DNA from: UBA4064 sp050179135
Lineage (GTDB): Bacteria > Desulfobacterota > Desulfobacteria > Desulfobacterales > Desulfatirhabdiaceae
Direction: 5' to 3'
Length of the DNA stretch: 14,288 nucleotides
Assembly (NCBI GenBank): GCA_050179135.1
Contig: JBFXFK010000129.1
Coordinates: forward strand, 1-14,288
Shown one piece after another: positions 1 to 7,521 of this stretch. Made by a program: the position numbers and the translations under genes. A model generated the notes under the pieces. It was not told the DNA's origin and did no database searches. It saw only the letters and a list, made by a program, of their open reading frames with translations. Every line of letters begins with the position of its first letter. Within the stretch, counting starts at the first letter, position 1.

Positions 1-275
1 AGATGCAGTTCCTTGTCTTCAAAAATATCCCGGGGCCGGGCAAGAAGCTTGGTGAGATAGTTACCCGCCGACTTCATAATGAAGTTGCCGATTTTGCTGT
101 CTTTGGCAAAAACGGTGAGAACGTCCGGCAGAATGCCGCTTAAGGTTTGCCGTATCTCGCGTGTCTGAAGAATTTTTGCCGCCGCCGTGTTTTTTCCCGC
201 TTCTTCGTCCGGGTCTGTATCGGAAAGTTTCTGAATACCGGGGAAGAGTCCTGATCTCGAGTGACGTCTGTTCAT
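1..275 (-). CDS. Hypothetical protein, N-terminal part (gene runs off the left edge)
   Basis: Reading the minus strand from the ATG at 275-273 gives 91 uninterrupted codons to the window edge, so the 3' end is missing. The start overlaps the stop of the upstream oxidoreductase gene as ATGA (ATG 275-273, TGA 274-272), a usual arrangement for translationally coupled genes, which is the main support for this start. The protein begins MNRRHSRSGLFPG, has an acidic stretch (DTDPDEEAG, about residues 20-28) and then looks helical and amphipathic (ILQTREIRQTL, GILPDVLTVFAK, IGNFIMKSAGNYLTKLL). No signal peptide, cofactor motif or known domain is recognised. Its coupling to a GMC-type oxidoreductase suggests a partner or accessory subunit, but nothing in the residues proves that. 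The function is unknown. Confidence 0.7.
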   Translation of the reverse strand, partial: MNRRHSRSGLFPGIQKLSDTDPDEEAGKNTAAAKILQTREIRQTLSGILPDVLTVFAKDSKIGNFIMKSAGNYLTKLLARPRDIFEDKELH

Positions 276-1605
276 GACATGTTCCTTTTGTCAGGGTCCT
301 GTTTTTTGCTTGCCTGATCGGCAGCCAGCAGGTGTTTGGCCAGCCGTTTGCCAAGTGCAATAATAGAGGTTGTCGGCGGCAGCCCCCATTCCTGGGGCAT
401 GACGGAACAGTCGCAGACATAAAGGTTATCAAACCTGGTTTTCAGGTCGGTGTCCACCAGTTCTCCGATTTTTACGGTGCCTCCCGGGTGGGCGGCGACT
501 TTATAGCTACTGTAAATCTCTGTGGCGCCGGCATTGGTGAGGATGCGTTTGGCGTGTTCGGAACCTTTGATCAGTTTCTGTTTGTCCGCTTTTGTCAGGA
601 GTTTGTCCACCCAACCGTTATTCGAGACAGATCCGCCAAGCTCATCCCGGATTTTAATCATGATAGGAAGGGTGTCTGCATAGGAAAACGCTTGTTTGAC
701 CTTCAGTACCTCAAGATCAAAGGCAATTTTCATCATATGAGGCAGGTTGAAATCGGTCAGAACGATGCCGTCCTCTTCAAAATGGATGCCTGCGCTCATG
801 GGGACGGCTTTGCCGTTACCCAGTCCTTTGATCTTTCCGTATACAAATACCAGGGGGTCAAAAAAGAAGTCATATCCGGCGCATCGGATGCCGCTCTGGC
901 GGAGGATAAGGGGCGAGCCGATGCCGCCGGCGGAACAATGATTTTCGGTGCAAATGCACGGTAGATCTCCTTGTTGCGTTTATACTCAACACCTACGGCT
1001 TTTTTGTTTTCGATAAGAACCTTTTCAACTTTTGCATAGTTGATGAGCCTTGCACCGTTTTCAAGGGCCTGATTTACAAAGTGCCGCGCATCCCATTTGG
1101 CGCCATAGGGGCAGCCGTACATGCAGAGCTGGCATTTGGTGCGACATTTTGAAGGGGTGATGAATTTATTCAATTTTTGTGCCGCATATCCCAAATCAAG
1201 AGCGCTTTCCAGAAAGGCCTTCGGCCCCGCATTCATGAGTTCATCCGGCAGGGGAGCCATGGGAACATCTTTTTTCATTTCTTCAGCCTCGACTGAGATA
1301 TCCACACCGTAGCTCTTGAACATGTCAATCGGAGGGGCAAAAGCCGTACCGCAGAAAATCATTGAACTACCGCCGGTGGTAATGGCACGGACGATGGGAA
1401 GCGCCTGTTTTGTCATTACAACGCTTTTTCCCGGAACAAATGCCCGGGGGATGGTTTTGAAAAAAGACCCTTTTTCAGGATCATTATCCCCCCACTCAAG
1501 AACGAGAACCTTTTTTCCATTCAGCGCAAGATCTTTGGCAACTGTCGCACCGCCGGGGCCGCTGCCCACCACAATGGCATCAAACTCTGTTCTTTGTCCT
1601 TTCAT
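272..1605 (-). pseudogene. GMC-family FAD-dependent oxidoreductase (choline dehydrogenase/cholesterol oxidase-like), broken by a one-base frameshift
   Basis: GMC enzymes oxidise alcohols or sterols using FAD. The first frame (1605 down to about 936) starts with the FAD-binding Rossmann motif VVGSGPGGA (G14, G16, G19) and carries a four-cysteine cluster, C154, C158, C161 and C165, in the form CxxxCxxCxxxC followed by PYGAK, as in some anaerobe GMC enzymes. The second frame (from about 930 down to 272) carries the C-terminal GMC block: the catalytic-type His in AAHPGGTVKIGE, then NLYVCDCSVMP and TTSIIALGKRLAKHLL. Joined with one added base near 928-936 (KIIV then AGGIGSPLILRQSG) they give 444 residues, close to the family norm. 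The ATG at 1605 has a strong AAAGGAGGG ribosome site 7-8 bases upstream. With draft assembly, a sequencing error is as likely as real decay. The substrate cannot be told. Confidence 0.85.
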
Positions 1606-1642
1606 GAAAACGCCCTCCTTTCATTGCTTCATTAAATCCACC

Positions 1643-1674
1643 GACATTCCCAACCTCCCAACTTCCTAACTTCC
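1643..1674. repeat. Four tandem imperfect 8-mers
   Basis: The plus strand reads GACATTCC, CAACCTCC, CAACTTCC, TAACTTCC in exact 8-base phase. The array fills the spacer between the Ig-like gene and the GMC gene and runs into the last codons of the former, so its final Gly-Ser-stop is made of repeat sequence. It is a short degenerate slippage-type array with no assigned function. Confidence 0.6.
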
Positions 1675-2511
1675 TGCCTCACCCGCCCGACGCCGCCCCC
1701 AGGCCCACCAAACCAGATACCCCCCCAATATTACAATCAGTACGCCCACCCCGATCATCCACCCGGTCCGCGTTTTCCGAAACCAGTTCTGGCCGGCCTC
1801 GATACGCACCACAGAAGATGCCAGTTGACAGTAATGGGCGGCTTCCGTCTCATATTCCACGAAACAGAAGATGGGATAGGTGGCGCCATAAAGCGCTGAA
1901 AAATTGGATATGTTCAGGGTGACACCGGTTTCTTTGCGGGGTTCAATCCGGATCTGATCCGGAATGTCGTGCGTTGACAACTCGCGCGGCACCACCAGAA
2001 GAAATGACAGATTTCTGGCGTCATTTCCCAGATTTTTCACCTTCAGTTCAAGCGTCCCTTCCCGGTCCATGACCACCGGGCCGGTCTGAATCGCCAGGTC
2101 ACTGACCGTATTCTGATCCACAAAAAATGTCATGCCGGAAACAGCCGAAAACGGATACTGATTGGCGTCATGAAAATCCACCCAGATCACCAGCGGATAT
2201 TTTCCCTTTTTCAGGGCGTCCAGGGACTGGCCCAGCATGAATGAATGGGACGCATCCGGAAGAATCCGGGGAATGATCTCACCCATGATCCGGTTCTCCC
2301 GAATCCACATCTGGGGCTGAACCGTCTCTGCGGCCTCATCTCCCTTGTTGGTCAGGGTGATATGGGCCTCGACCCGGCTGTTCGAAACGGTAACCGTGGT
2401 CTGAATGTTCATGGATATGTTGCCGGCCTGGGCGCTGGCATGGCAAAAAAGAATCAGCAGAATGGTCATGATCCGGTTTCCCGATATCAATGGGGTCTTC
2501 CTGTCCGTCAT
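1666..2511 (-). CDS. Secreted, C-terminally membrane-anchored Ig-like domain protein of unknown function
   Basis: The product has 281 residues. The N-terminus is basic (MTDRK) and leads into a hydrophobic core (IMTILLILFCHA) ending in SAQA before Gly-Asn, a good Sec signal peptide with cleavage near residue 29. Residues 30-245 are rich in beta-strand patterns: two repeats of the type seen in CARDB/Ig-like extracellular domains (for example VEAHITLTNKGDEAAETV and TLELKVKNLGNDARNLSF). Near the C-terminus a single membrane helix (about 250-270, GWMIGVGVLIVILGGYLVWW) is followed by a basic tail (GRRR), so the bulk should face the periplasm. No catalytic motif is seen. The start overlaps the uvrA stop as ATGA (2511-2508), implying co-translation with uvrA, although the functions look unrelated. 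The identity is not recognised; the topology is supported by sequence. Confidence 0.8.
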   Translation of the reverse strand: MTDRKTPLISGNRIMTILLILFCHASAQAGNISMNIQTTVTVSNSRVEAHITLTNKGDEAAETVQPQMWIRENRIMGEIIPRILPDASHSFMLGQSLDALKKGKYPLVIWVDFHDANQYPFSAVSGMTFFVDQNTVSDLAIQTGPVVMDREGTLELKVKNLGNDARNLSFLLVVPRELSTHDIPDQIRIEPRKETGVTLNISNFSALYGATYPIFCFVEYETEAAHYCQLASSVVRIEAGQNWFRKTRTGWMIGVGVLIVILGGYLVWWAWGRRRAGEAGS

Positions 2512-5363
2512 TTTGATTCGATCTCCTTTTCAGATGTCAATGGGTGACGGTTCAGCACCTTCCCGAGATACTGGCCGGTATGGGATCGGTTAACCGCCGA
2601 AACCGCTTCCGGGGTTCCGCATGCGACCAGACAGCCTCCGCCATCGCCGCCTTCCGGGCCCAGGTCGATGATGTAGTCGGCTGTCTTGATGACTTCCATA
2701 TGGTGCTCGATGACCAGAACCGTATTTCCGGAATCAACCAGCCGGTTCAGTACTTTCAGAAGCTGACTGACATCGTCCATGTGAAGCCCGGTCGTGGGTT
2801 CATCCAGAATGTACAGGGTTCTGCCGGTATCCTTTCGGGCAAGCTCCTTTGCCAGTTTGATGCGCTGGGCCTCACCGCCGGACAGGGTGATGGCCTGCTG
2901 ACCCAGCCGGATATATCCCAGGCCGACTTCTGCAAGGGTATGCAGTTTGGCATGAATGGCCGGAATTTTGTCAAAAAAGGACAGACCCTGGTTGACGGTC
3001 ATGTCCAGAACATCCGCGATATGTTTGCCCCGATAGGTAATTTCCAGGGTTTCCCGATTATATCGAAGACCCCGGCACATGTCGCAGGGCACATAAATAT
3101 CCGGAAGGAAATGCATTTCGATTTTAATGATACCATCTCCGGCGCAGGCCTCACACCGGCCCCCCTTCACATTGAAACTGAAGCGGCTGGCGCTGTATCC
3201 ACGCATTCTGGCATCTTCGGTGCGGGAAAAAACATCCCGGATCAGACTGAAAACACTTGTATAGGTGGCCGGATTGGACCGGGGTGTTCTGCCGATGGGG
3301 GACTGATCGATGTTGATGACCTTGTCGATATGCTCCAAACCGCTGATGCTGCGACAGGGCGCCGCTGAAATGTGGGACCGGTACAGGCGCTGCATGACGG
3401 CGCTGTAAAGTGTGTCAACAACCAGCGTGGATTTTCCGGAGCCGGATACGCCGGTGACACAGATGAAACAGCCCAGCGGAAACTGGACCGAAATATCTTT
3501 CAGATTGTTCCCGGTGGCGCCCTCAATCCGGATCATGGCCGGACCGAATGGTCTTCTGATCCGGGGTGTCTGGATACGCTTCTGCCCGGACATATATTGG
3601 GCGGTCAGGGAGTTGACCGCCTGTTGCAACCGGGATGGGGGCCCGGAAAACATGACTTCTCCACCGTTCTGCCCGGCCCCGGGTCCCATATCCACCACAT
3701 GATCCGCAGCGAGAATGGTTTCTTCATCATGCTCCACCACCACAACGGTATTTCCCATATCCCGCATGGTCAAAAGCGTATCCAGAAGCAGGCGGTTATC
3801 CCGCTGATGCAGTCCGATGCTGGGTTCATCCAGAACATACAGAACACCCGTCAGCCGGGAACCGATCTGGGTCGCCAGCCGGATTCGCTGGCCTTCTCCA
3901 CCGGAAAGGGTGGTGGCGGAGCGGTCCAGGGTCAGATAGGACAGGCCCACATTTTCCAGAAATGACAGCCTTTCCAGGATTTCCTTTAAAATCCGGTCGG
4001 CCACCACCTTCTGTTTGCCCGCCAGATTTATGGAATTGAAGAACTGTTTGGCCCCTGCAATGGATAATGCCGAAATTTCAAATATGGTTTTTTCAGCCAC
4101 TTGAACCGAACGGCCTGCCAAATTCAGACGGGCGCCGTGGCACTCCGGACAGGGATGAAAGGTCATGAATCGCTTCAGCTCCTCCCGTGTGGCTGCGGAT
4201 TCGGTTTCCCGGTACTGGCGTTCCATTTTCGGGATAATGCCTTCAAAAGGGCGCAAAAAGGTGATTCGCTCCCTGTTTTTTTCGATATAAATCGGAATTT
4301 TTTTGTCCCCGGCGCCATACAGCAAAACCTGTTTGAATTCATCAGGCAATTCCCGGTAAGGGGTATAAATATCGGCGCCATAACTTTGCGTCAGCGATTC
4401 CAGAAAATCCATGAACTGAACCGAATGACGGTTTGCCCAGATGACCACGGCCCCTTCTCTCAGGGACAACTCGGGGTTTGGAATCAGGAGCCCGGGATCA
4501 AATCCGGACGTGGATCCCAGACCGCTGCATGTGGGGCAGGCGCCGGACGGCGAATTGAATGAAAAACTGGCCGGCGTGAACGGGGGATAGGAAATCCCGC
4601 AGGTTCGGCAGGCAGCCTGTTCACTGAAGCGGAGTGTCCCGTTTTCCATCACATCCACATTGGCAAATCCGCCGGACAGGGACAAGGCCATTTCCATGGA
4701 ATCCGCCAGCCGGTTCCGAATGCCGTCCTTGATGATCAGTCGATCCACCACAACCTGAATGCTATGGGATTTCTTTTTGTCCATCGCATGGGGGGTGTCC
4801 AGATCCACCAGGACGGTATCGATGACCGCTCTGGAAAATCCCTGTTTTTTCAGGCGGCGAATCAAACTGGCATGATCCCCTTTCTGATTGTCGACAACCG
4901 GAGACAGAATCATGATGCGGGTTCCGGGATCCACCTGCAACACCGTATCGATCATCTGATCCAGTGTCTGGCTGACAATGGGCCGATGGCACTGATGACA
5001 AAAGGGTGATCCGGCCCGGGCAAACAGCAGTCGGAGGTAATCATGGATTTCCGTGACGGTACCGACCGTGGACCTGGGATTATGCCCGCCGCTTTTCTGA
5101 TCGATGGCAATTGCCGGAGAAAGCCCCTCGATCGAATCCACATCCGGCTTTTCCATGCGTTCCAGAAATTGTCTGGCATAGGTGGACATGGATTCGACAT
5201 ACCGTCTTTGCCCTTCGGCATAGATGGTGTCAAAGGCCAGAGATGATTTGCCGGAACCGGACAGACCGGTGATGACCACCATCCGGTTTTTCGGAATTTC
5301 AAGGTCAATATTTTTCAGGTTGTGCTGCCTGGCGCCTCGAATGACGATAGTCTTTGATATCAT
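2508..5363 (-). CDS. uvrA: Excinuclease ABC subunit A (UvrA)
   Basis: UvrA is the DNA-damage sensor of nucleotide excision repair; it dimerises, binds damaged DNA and loads UvrB. From the ATG at 5363 the product has 951 residues (E. coli UvrA about 940). It shows the duplicated ABC ATPase layout: P-loop 1 GLSGSGKSS (33-41), zinc module C252/C255/C276/C279, signature LSGGEGQR (from 486) and Walker B YVLDEPSIG (509-517); then P-loop 2 GVSGSGKST (638-646), zinc finger C737/C740/C760/C763, signature LSGGEAQR (from 828) and Walker B YILDEPTTG (851-859). An open frame continues upstream to a TTG at 5429, but homology begins at ISKTIVIRGARQHNLKNI, so the ATG is preferred; no clear ribosome site precedes either. 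All key residues are intact, so the enzyme should be active. It probably heads the minus-strand operon. Confidence 0.97.
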   Translation of the reverse strand: MISKTIVIRGARQHNLKNIDLEIPKNRMVVITGLSGSGKSSLAFDTIYAEGQRRYVESMSTYARQFLERMEKPDVDSIEGLSPAIAIDQKSGGHNPRSTVGTVTEIHDYLRLLFARAGSPFCHQCHRPIVSQTLDQMIDTVLQVDPGTRIMILSPVVDNQKGDHASLIRRLKKQGFSRAVIDTVLVDLDTPHAMDKKKSHSIQVVVDRLIIKDGIRNRLADSMEMALSLSGGFANVDVMENGTLRFSEQAACRTCGISYPPFTPASFSFNSPSGACPTCSGLGSTSGFDPGLLIPNPELSLREGAVVIWANRHSVQFMDFLESLTQSYGADIYTPYRELPDEFKQVLLYGAGDKKIPIYIEKNRERITFLRPFEGIIPKMERQYRETESAATREELKRFMTFHPCPECHGARLNLAGRSVQVAEKTIFEISALSIAGAKQFFNSINLAGKQKVVADRILKEILERLSFLENVGLSYLTLDRSATTLSGGEGQRIRLATQIGSRLTGVLYVLDEPSIGLHQRDNRLLLDTLLTMRDMGNTVVVVEHDEETILAADHVVDMGPGAGQNGGEVMFSGPPSRLQQAVNSLTAQYMSGQKRIQTPRIRRPFGPAMIRIEGATGNNLKDISVQFPLGCFICVTGVSGSGKSTLVVDTLYSAVMQRLYRSHISAAPCRSISGLEHIDKVINIDQSPIGRTPRSNPATYTSVFSLIRDVFSRTEDARMRGYSASRFSFNVKGGRCEACAGDGIIKIEMHFLPDIYVPCDMCRGLRYNRETLEITYRGKHIADVLDMTVNQGLSFFDKIPAIHAKLHTLAEVGLGYIRLGQQAITLSGGEAQRIKLAKELARKDTGRTLYILDEPTTGLHMDDVSQLLKVLNRLVDSGNTVLVIEHHMEVIKTADYIIDLGPEGGDGGGCLVACGTPEAVSAVNRSHTGQYLGKVLNRHPLTSEKEIESK

Positions 5364-5632
5364 GGGAAATCGGTTCTGATGATATAAATGATGGTTTGAA
5401 TCATATCGAAAACAGGCAAAAACATTCAAAAACAGCCGAATTTACGAATTTTGAATGGCTTTGACCCGTGTTGACAACTTGTTGATAACCGGTAATCAAA
5501 CCGGATTCATTGGATATCCATCCATCCCGGAAAATCTGTGCAATGACAGCATTCTCCGTAAACCTCAAAGATATTATTCATGGATAACAACAAGATAACA
5601 GATGATGATAACTTTTTGAAAAGGTCGTTCAA

Positions 5633-5653
5633 AAACCGGTAGGCATCCGGTTT
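5633..5653. repeat. Inverted repeat AAACCGG / CCGGTTT
   Basis: Seven-base arms AAACCGG (5633-5639) and CCGGTTT (5647-5653) flank a 7-base spacer. The same AACCGG core recurs at 5488, 5497 and 5696, so this belongs to a cluster of CCGG-centred elements in the spacer upstream of dnaA. It could be a protein-binding dyad in the origin-like region. Confidence 0.6.
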
Positions 5654-5695
5654 GACTCCCTGGCAGCTCTCATATTACAACGCCCCACAATTCAA

Positions 5696-5715
5696 AACCG
5701 GTTGTACAACCGGTT
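5696..5715. repeat. 20-bp perfect palindrome upstream of dnaA
   Basis: The sequence AACCGGTTGTACAACCGGTT is its own reverse complement with no spacer. Its right end overlaps the inverted GATAACCGG motif (5710-5722). A dyad this long and perfect is typical of a dimeric regulator operator or an origin-associated protein site. It lies about 160 bp upstream of the dnaA start, so DnaA autoregulation or another origin-binding factor is possible. Confidence 0.75.
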
Positions 5716-5874
5716 ATCCAACAATCCGTTAAACGGTCATAAACTGCGATTTTCAGTGATACCTTTTCCCGGCGGAACAAGGCGGGTGGGGGGAGTGGGT
5801 TATAAAATCGCAACAGATGACCATTTATTGTATCCCAATTATCTGTGATACCTCAAACAGAAAGTCATGTCGCC

Positions 5875-7218
5875 ATGGAAAGTGTCTGGACAAAGGTCAA
5901 ATCAGCCATCAGGGAGTGTATGCCGGGCCACACCTATCGCATGTGGCTGGAACCGGTCGAGTTTATTCGCCGGGAGCATGATGTGATTGTCTTATCCTGT
6001 CCCAACAGTTTCTCGAAGAAACGCGTGCAGGAGCATTTTGGCGAACTGATCCAGAAAGAGATGATGGAAAATCTGGGTCAATCCTGCCGACTGTCGTTTG
6101 AAACCATTCCAAAAGGAACATCCCCCAAACAGGTGGTTACGGAAATTGCCCCGCAACTCAGCCTGCCGCATATCGAACTGGTCAACTCGAGTGGCCGGAT
6201 TCTGAGAAAAGAATTTACATTCGATGATTTTGTGGTCGGAAGCAACAATGATTTTGCCTATTCCGCCTCACTGTCTTTGGCATCCCGAAAAAAGTCACAG
6301 CAGGGCGCCCTGATGCTGATTTCCAAAACCGGCATGGGAAAAAGCCATCTGACCCAGGCGGTCGGCAACCTGATCCTGTCTGAAAACCCCCAGGAACGGG
6401 TGTATTATATTTCCGCAGAAGATTTTTCAACCGAAATGGTCCATGCCATGCGGAATGACCGGGTGGATGCCTTCAAGAAAAAATACCGCTCAAACTGCGA
6501 TGTTCTGTTGCTGGATGATGTCCATTATCTGACGGGAAAAGACAGAACCCAGATTGAACTGGCCATGACACTTGACACCCTTTTTGAATCCGGCAAAAAA
6601 ATTGTTTTTTCAAGCTGCTGTCTTCCGGTTGAAATTCCCAAACTGAATGATACACTTCGCTCCAGATTGTCCAGCAGCCTGATTTCAGAGATCGAAGCTC
6701 CCAATTTCAGAACCCGTGTTCGTATTCTTCACAAGAAGGCCTTGAATCGGGGGATGGCAATTCCGGAGGATGTGACGCGATATCTGGCCAGCGAACTGAC
6801 AGAAGATATCCGTCAACTGGAAAGCGGATTAATGGGGATTACAGCCCGTGCATCATTGATGGGCGCCATGATTGATCTGGGGTTGGCGGAAAGCGTCATT
6901 AAAAACATTGTCCGTCAGCAGAAACAGATCACCATCGATGTGATCAAAAAACTGGTTTGCACGGAATTCAATGTATCCCCGGTTGAAATCATGTCGGCAT
7001 CCCGGAAGCAGCATATTGTCAGACCCCGTCAAATTGCCATGTATCTATCCAGAAAATATACCGATTCTCCGCTTCAGACCATTGGAAAGAGTTTTAACCG
7101 GTACCACGCCACGGCCATGCATTCGATTATTCAGGTGGAAAAAGGATTGAAAAAAAACCGGGCACTCCTGAAACAGGTTGAAATCATCAGCCACAAGCTG
7201 GAAAACGGAAATTTCTGA
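5875..7218 (+). CDS. dnaA: Divergent chromosomal replication initiator protein DnaA
   Basis: DnaA is the AAA+ ATPase that binds and melts oriC. From ATG 5875 the product has 447 residues in normal DnaA order: domain I (MESVWTKVKSAIRE..HTYRMWLEP, 1-75), linker, AAA+ domain (about 112-345) and helix-turn-helix domain IV (about 350-430). An upstream GTG at 5845 is in frame, but homology starts at MESVW; neither has a clear ribosome site. Kept features: Walker B LLLDD (D214, D215), RSR arginine-finger region (R264), sensor II R313, and the VRPRQIAMYLSRK helix. Unusual features: the P-loop is SKTGMGKS with Ser150 for the first Gly, sensor I reads FSSCC where most have TSD, and the DnaA signature GGRDHTTVLHA is N-RYHATAMHS, one residue shorter with Asp to Tyr and Thr to Ala. 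No dnaN follows. It could be the sole DnaA of its lineage or a paralogue. Confidence 0.9.
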   Translation: MESVWTKVKSAIRECMPGHTYRMWLEPVEFIRREHDVIVLSCPNSFSKKRVQEHFGELIQKEMMENLGQSCRLSFETIPKGTSPKQVVTEIAPQLSLPHIELVNSSGRILRKEFTFDDFVVGSNNDFAYSASLSLASRKKSQQGALMLISKTGMGKSHLTQAVGNLILSENPQERVYYISAEDFSTEMVHAMRNDRVDAFKKKYRSNCDVLLLDDVHYLTGKDRTQIELAMTLDTLFESGKKIVFSSCCLPVEIPKLNDTLRSRLSSSLISEIEAPNFRTRVRILHKKALNRGMAIPEDVTRYLASELTEDIRQLESGLMGITARASLMGAMIDLGLAESVIKNIVRQQKQITIDVIKKLVCTEFNVSPVEIMSASRKQHIVRPRQIAMYLSRKYTDSPLQTIGKSFNRYHATAMHSIIQVEKGLKKNRALLKQVEIISHKLENGNF

Positions 7219-7271
7219 TTTTCATGCTGCCGGATCGCAGGTCACTGAACCGGCGCCGACCGAAAGTCAGG

Positions 7272-7298
7272 GGGAAAAGCGGCACATCCGCTTTTCCC
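7272..7298. terminator. Hairpin between convergent dnaA and the small Cys-rich gene
   Basis: GGGAAAAGCGG (7272-7282) pairs perfectly with CCGCTTTTCCC (7288-7298) around a 5-base loop CACAT. It lies 54 bases after the dnaA stop and 29 bases beyond the stop of the convergent gene. A classic T-run is lacking on either side, although the arms contain TTTT or AAAA, so it may end transcription in both directions only in part, or with Rho. Confidence 0.6.
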
Positions 7299-7326
7299 GA
7301 TTTCCGGTCTTCATAATTTCCCGGAC

Positions 7327-7521
7327 TCACTGCAAAGTAGCCCCAATCGACTCCGGAGACATCATTTCGTCAAAAATTTCTGATTGAATGTGATAGTTGC
7401 ATTCAATGGCGCATCGGATACTGAATGCGCAAAGTTTTCTGCACACCTCATCTTCGATACGGAAATCTCCCATACAACCGATATGATCTTCAAGAGATGC
7501 AGACCTCTTTTTTGTTTTCAT
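7327..7521 (-). CDS. Small cysteine-rich protein (64 residues), function unknown
   Basis: The ATG (7521-7519) overlaps the suhB stop as ATGA, which argues for a real, translationally coupled gene despite its size. The product is soluble with no signal peptide. Its middle contains C16, C27, C31, C37 and C41; the last four form CxxxC-x5-CxxxC within the segment EVCRKLCAFSIRCAIEC, a helical pattern that could bind zinc or an iron-sulfur cluster. The N-terminus is basic (MKTKKR), and the C-terminal third is acidic (EIFDEMMSPES). No known family is recognised. It ends shortly before the 7272-7298 hairpin, as expected for the last gene of a suhB transcript. A role in redox sensing or metal binding is only a guess from the cysteine spacing. 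Confidence 0.6.
   Translation of the reverse strand: MKTKKRSASLEDHIGCMGDFRIEDEVCRKLCAFSIRCAIECNYHIQSEIFDEMMSPESIGATLQ

Larger units (their letters stand above)
5470..5722. other. Candidate replication origin / DnaA-binding region between uvrA and dnaA
   Basis: This is the core of a 511-bp gene-free divergent spacer (5364-5874). GATAAC occurs five times: 5484-5489, 5583-5588, 5594-5599, 5607-5612 on plus and 5713-5718 on minus; about 0.2 would be expected by chance. Read as TTATC, these are the first five bases of the DnaA box TTATNCACA, and the first copy (TGTTGATAA, complement TTATCAACA) differs at one position. GTTGACAAC (5470-5478) and GTTGATAAC (5481-5489) repeat with 11-bp spacing, one helical turn. 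GTTGATAACCGG (5481-5492) reappears inverted as GTTGGATAACCGG (5710-5722). The stretch from 5565 to 5635 is AT-rich, as an unwinding element would be. No perfect consensus box exists, so the origin role is inference. Confidence 0.4.

Noticed and set aside
2544..3965. Long plus-strand open frames opposite uvrA (for example 2544-3368 and 3372-3965)
   Set aside because: They lie antisense to a strongly conserved gene, show no recognisable motif and arise from GC-rich codon use on the other strand.
5364..5429. N-terminal extension of uvrA from a TTG codon at 5429
   Set aside because: UvrA homology starts at the ATG at 5363, and the extra 22 residues match nothing in the family; the longer frame is only open by chance.
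5601..5610. GATGATGAT as DnaA-trio motif
   Set aside because: The polarity is opposite to the described trio (5'-TAG repeats next to a DnaA box), so it does not support the origin call.
5845..5874. GTG start for dnaA at 5845
   Set aside because: Ten extra residues without DnaA similarity and no ribosome site; MESVW at 5875 fits the family start.
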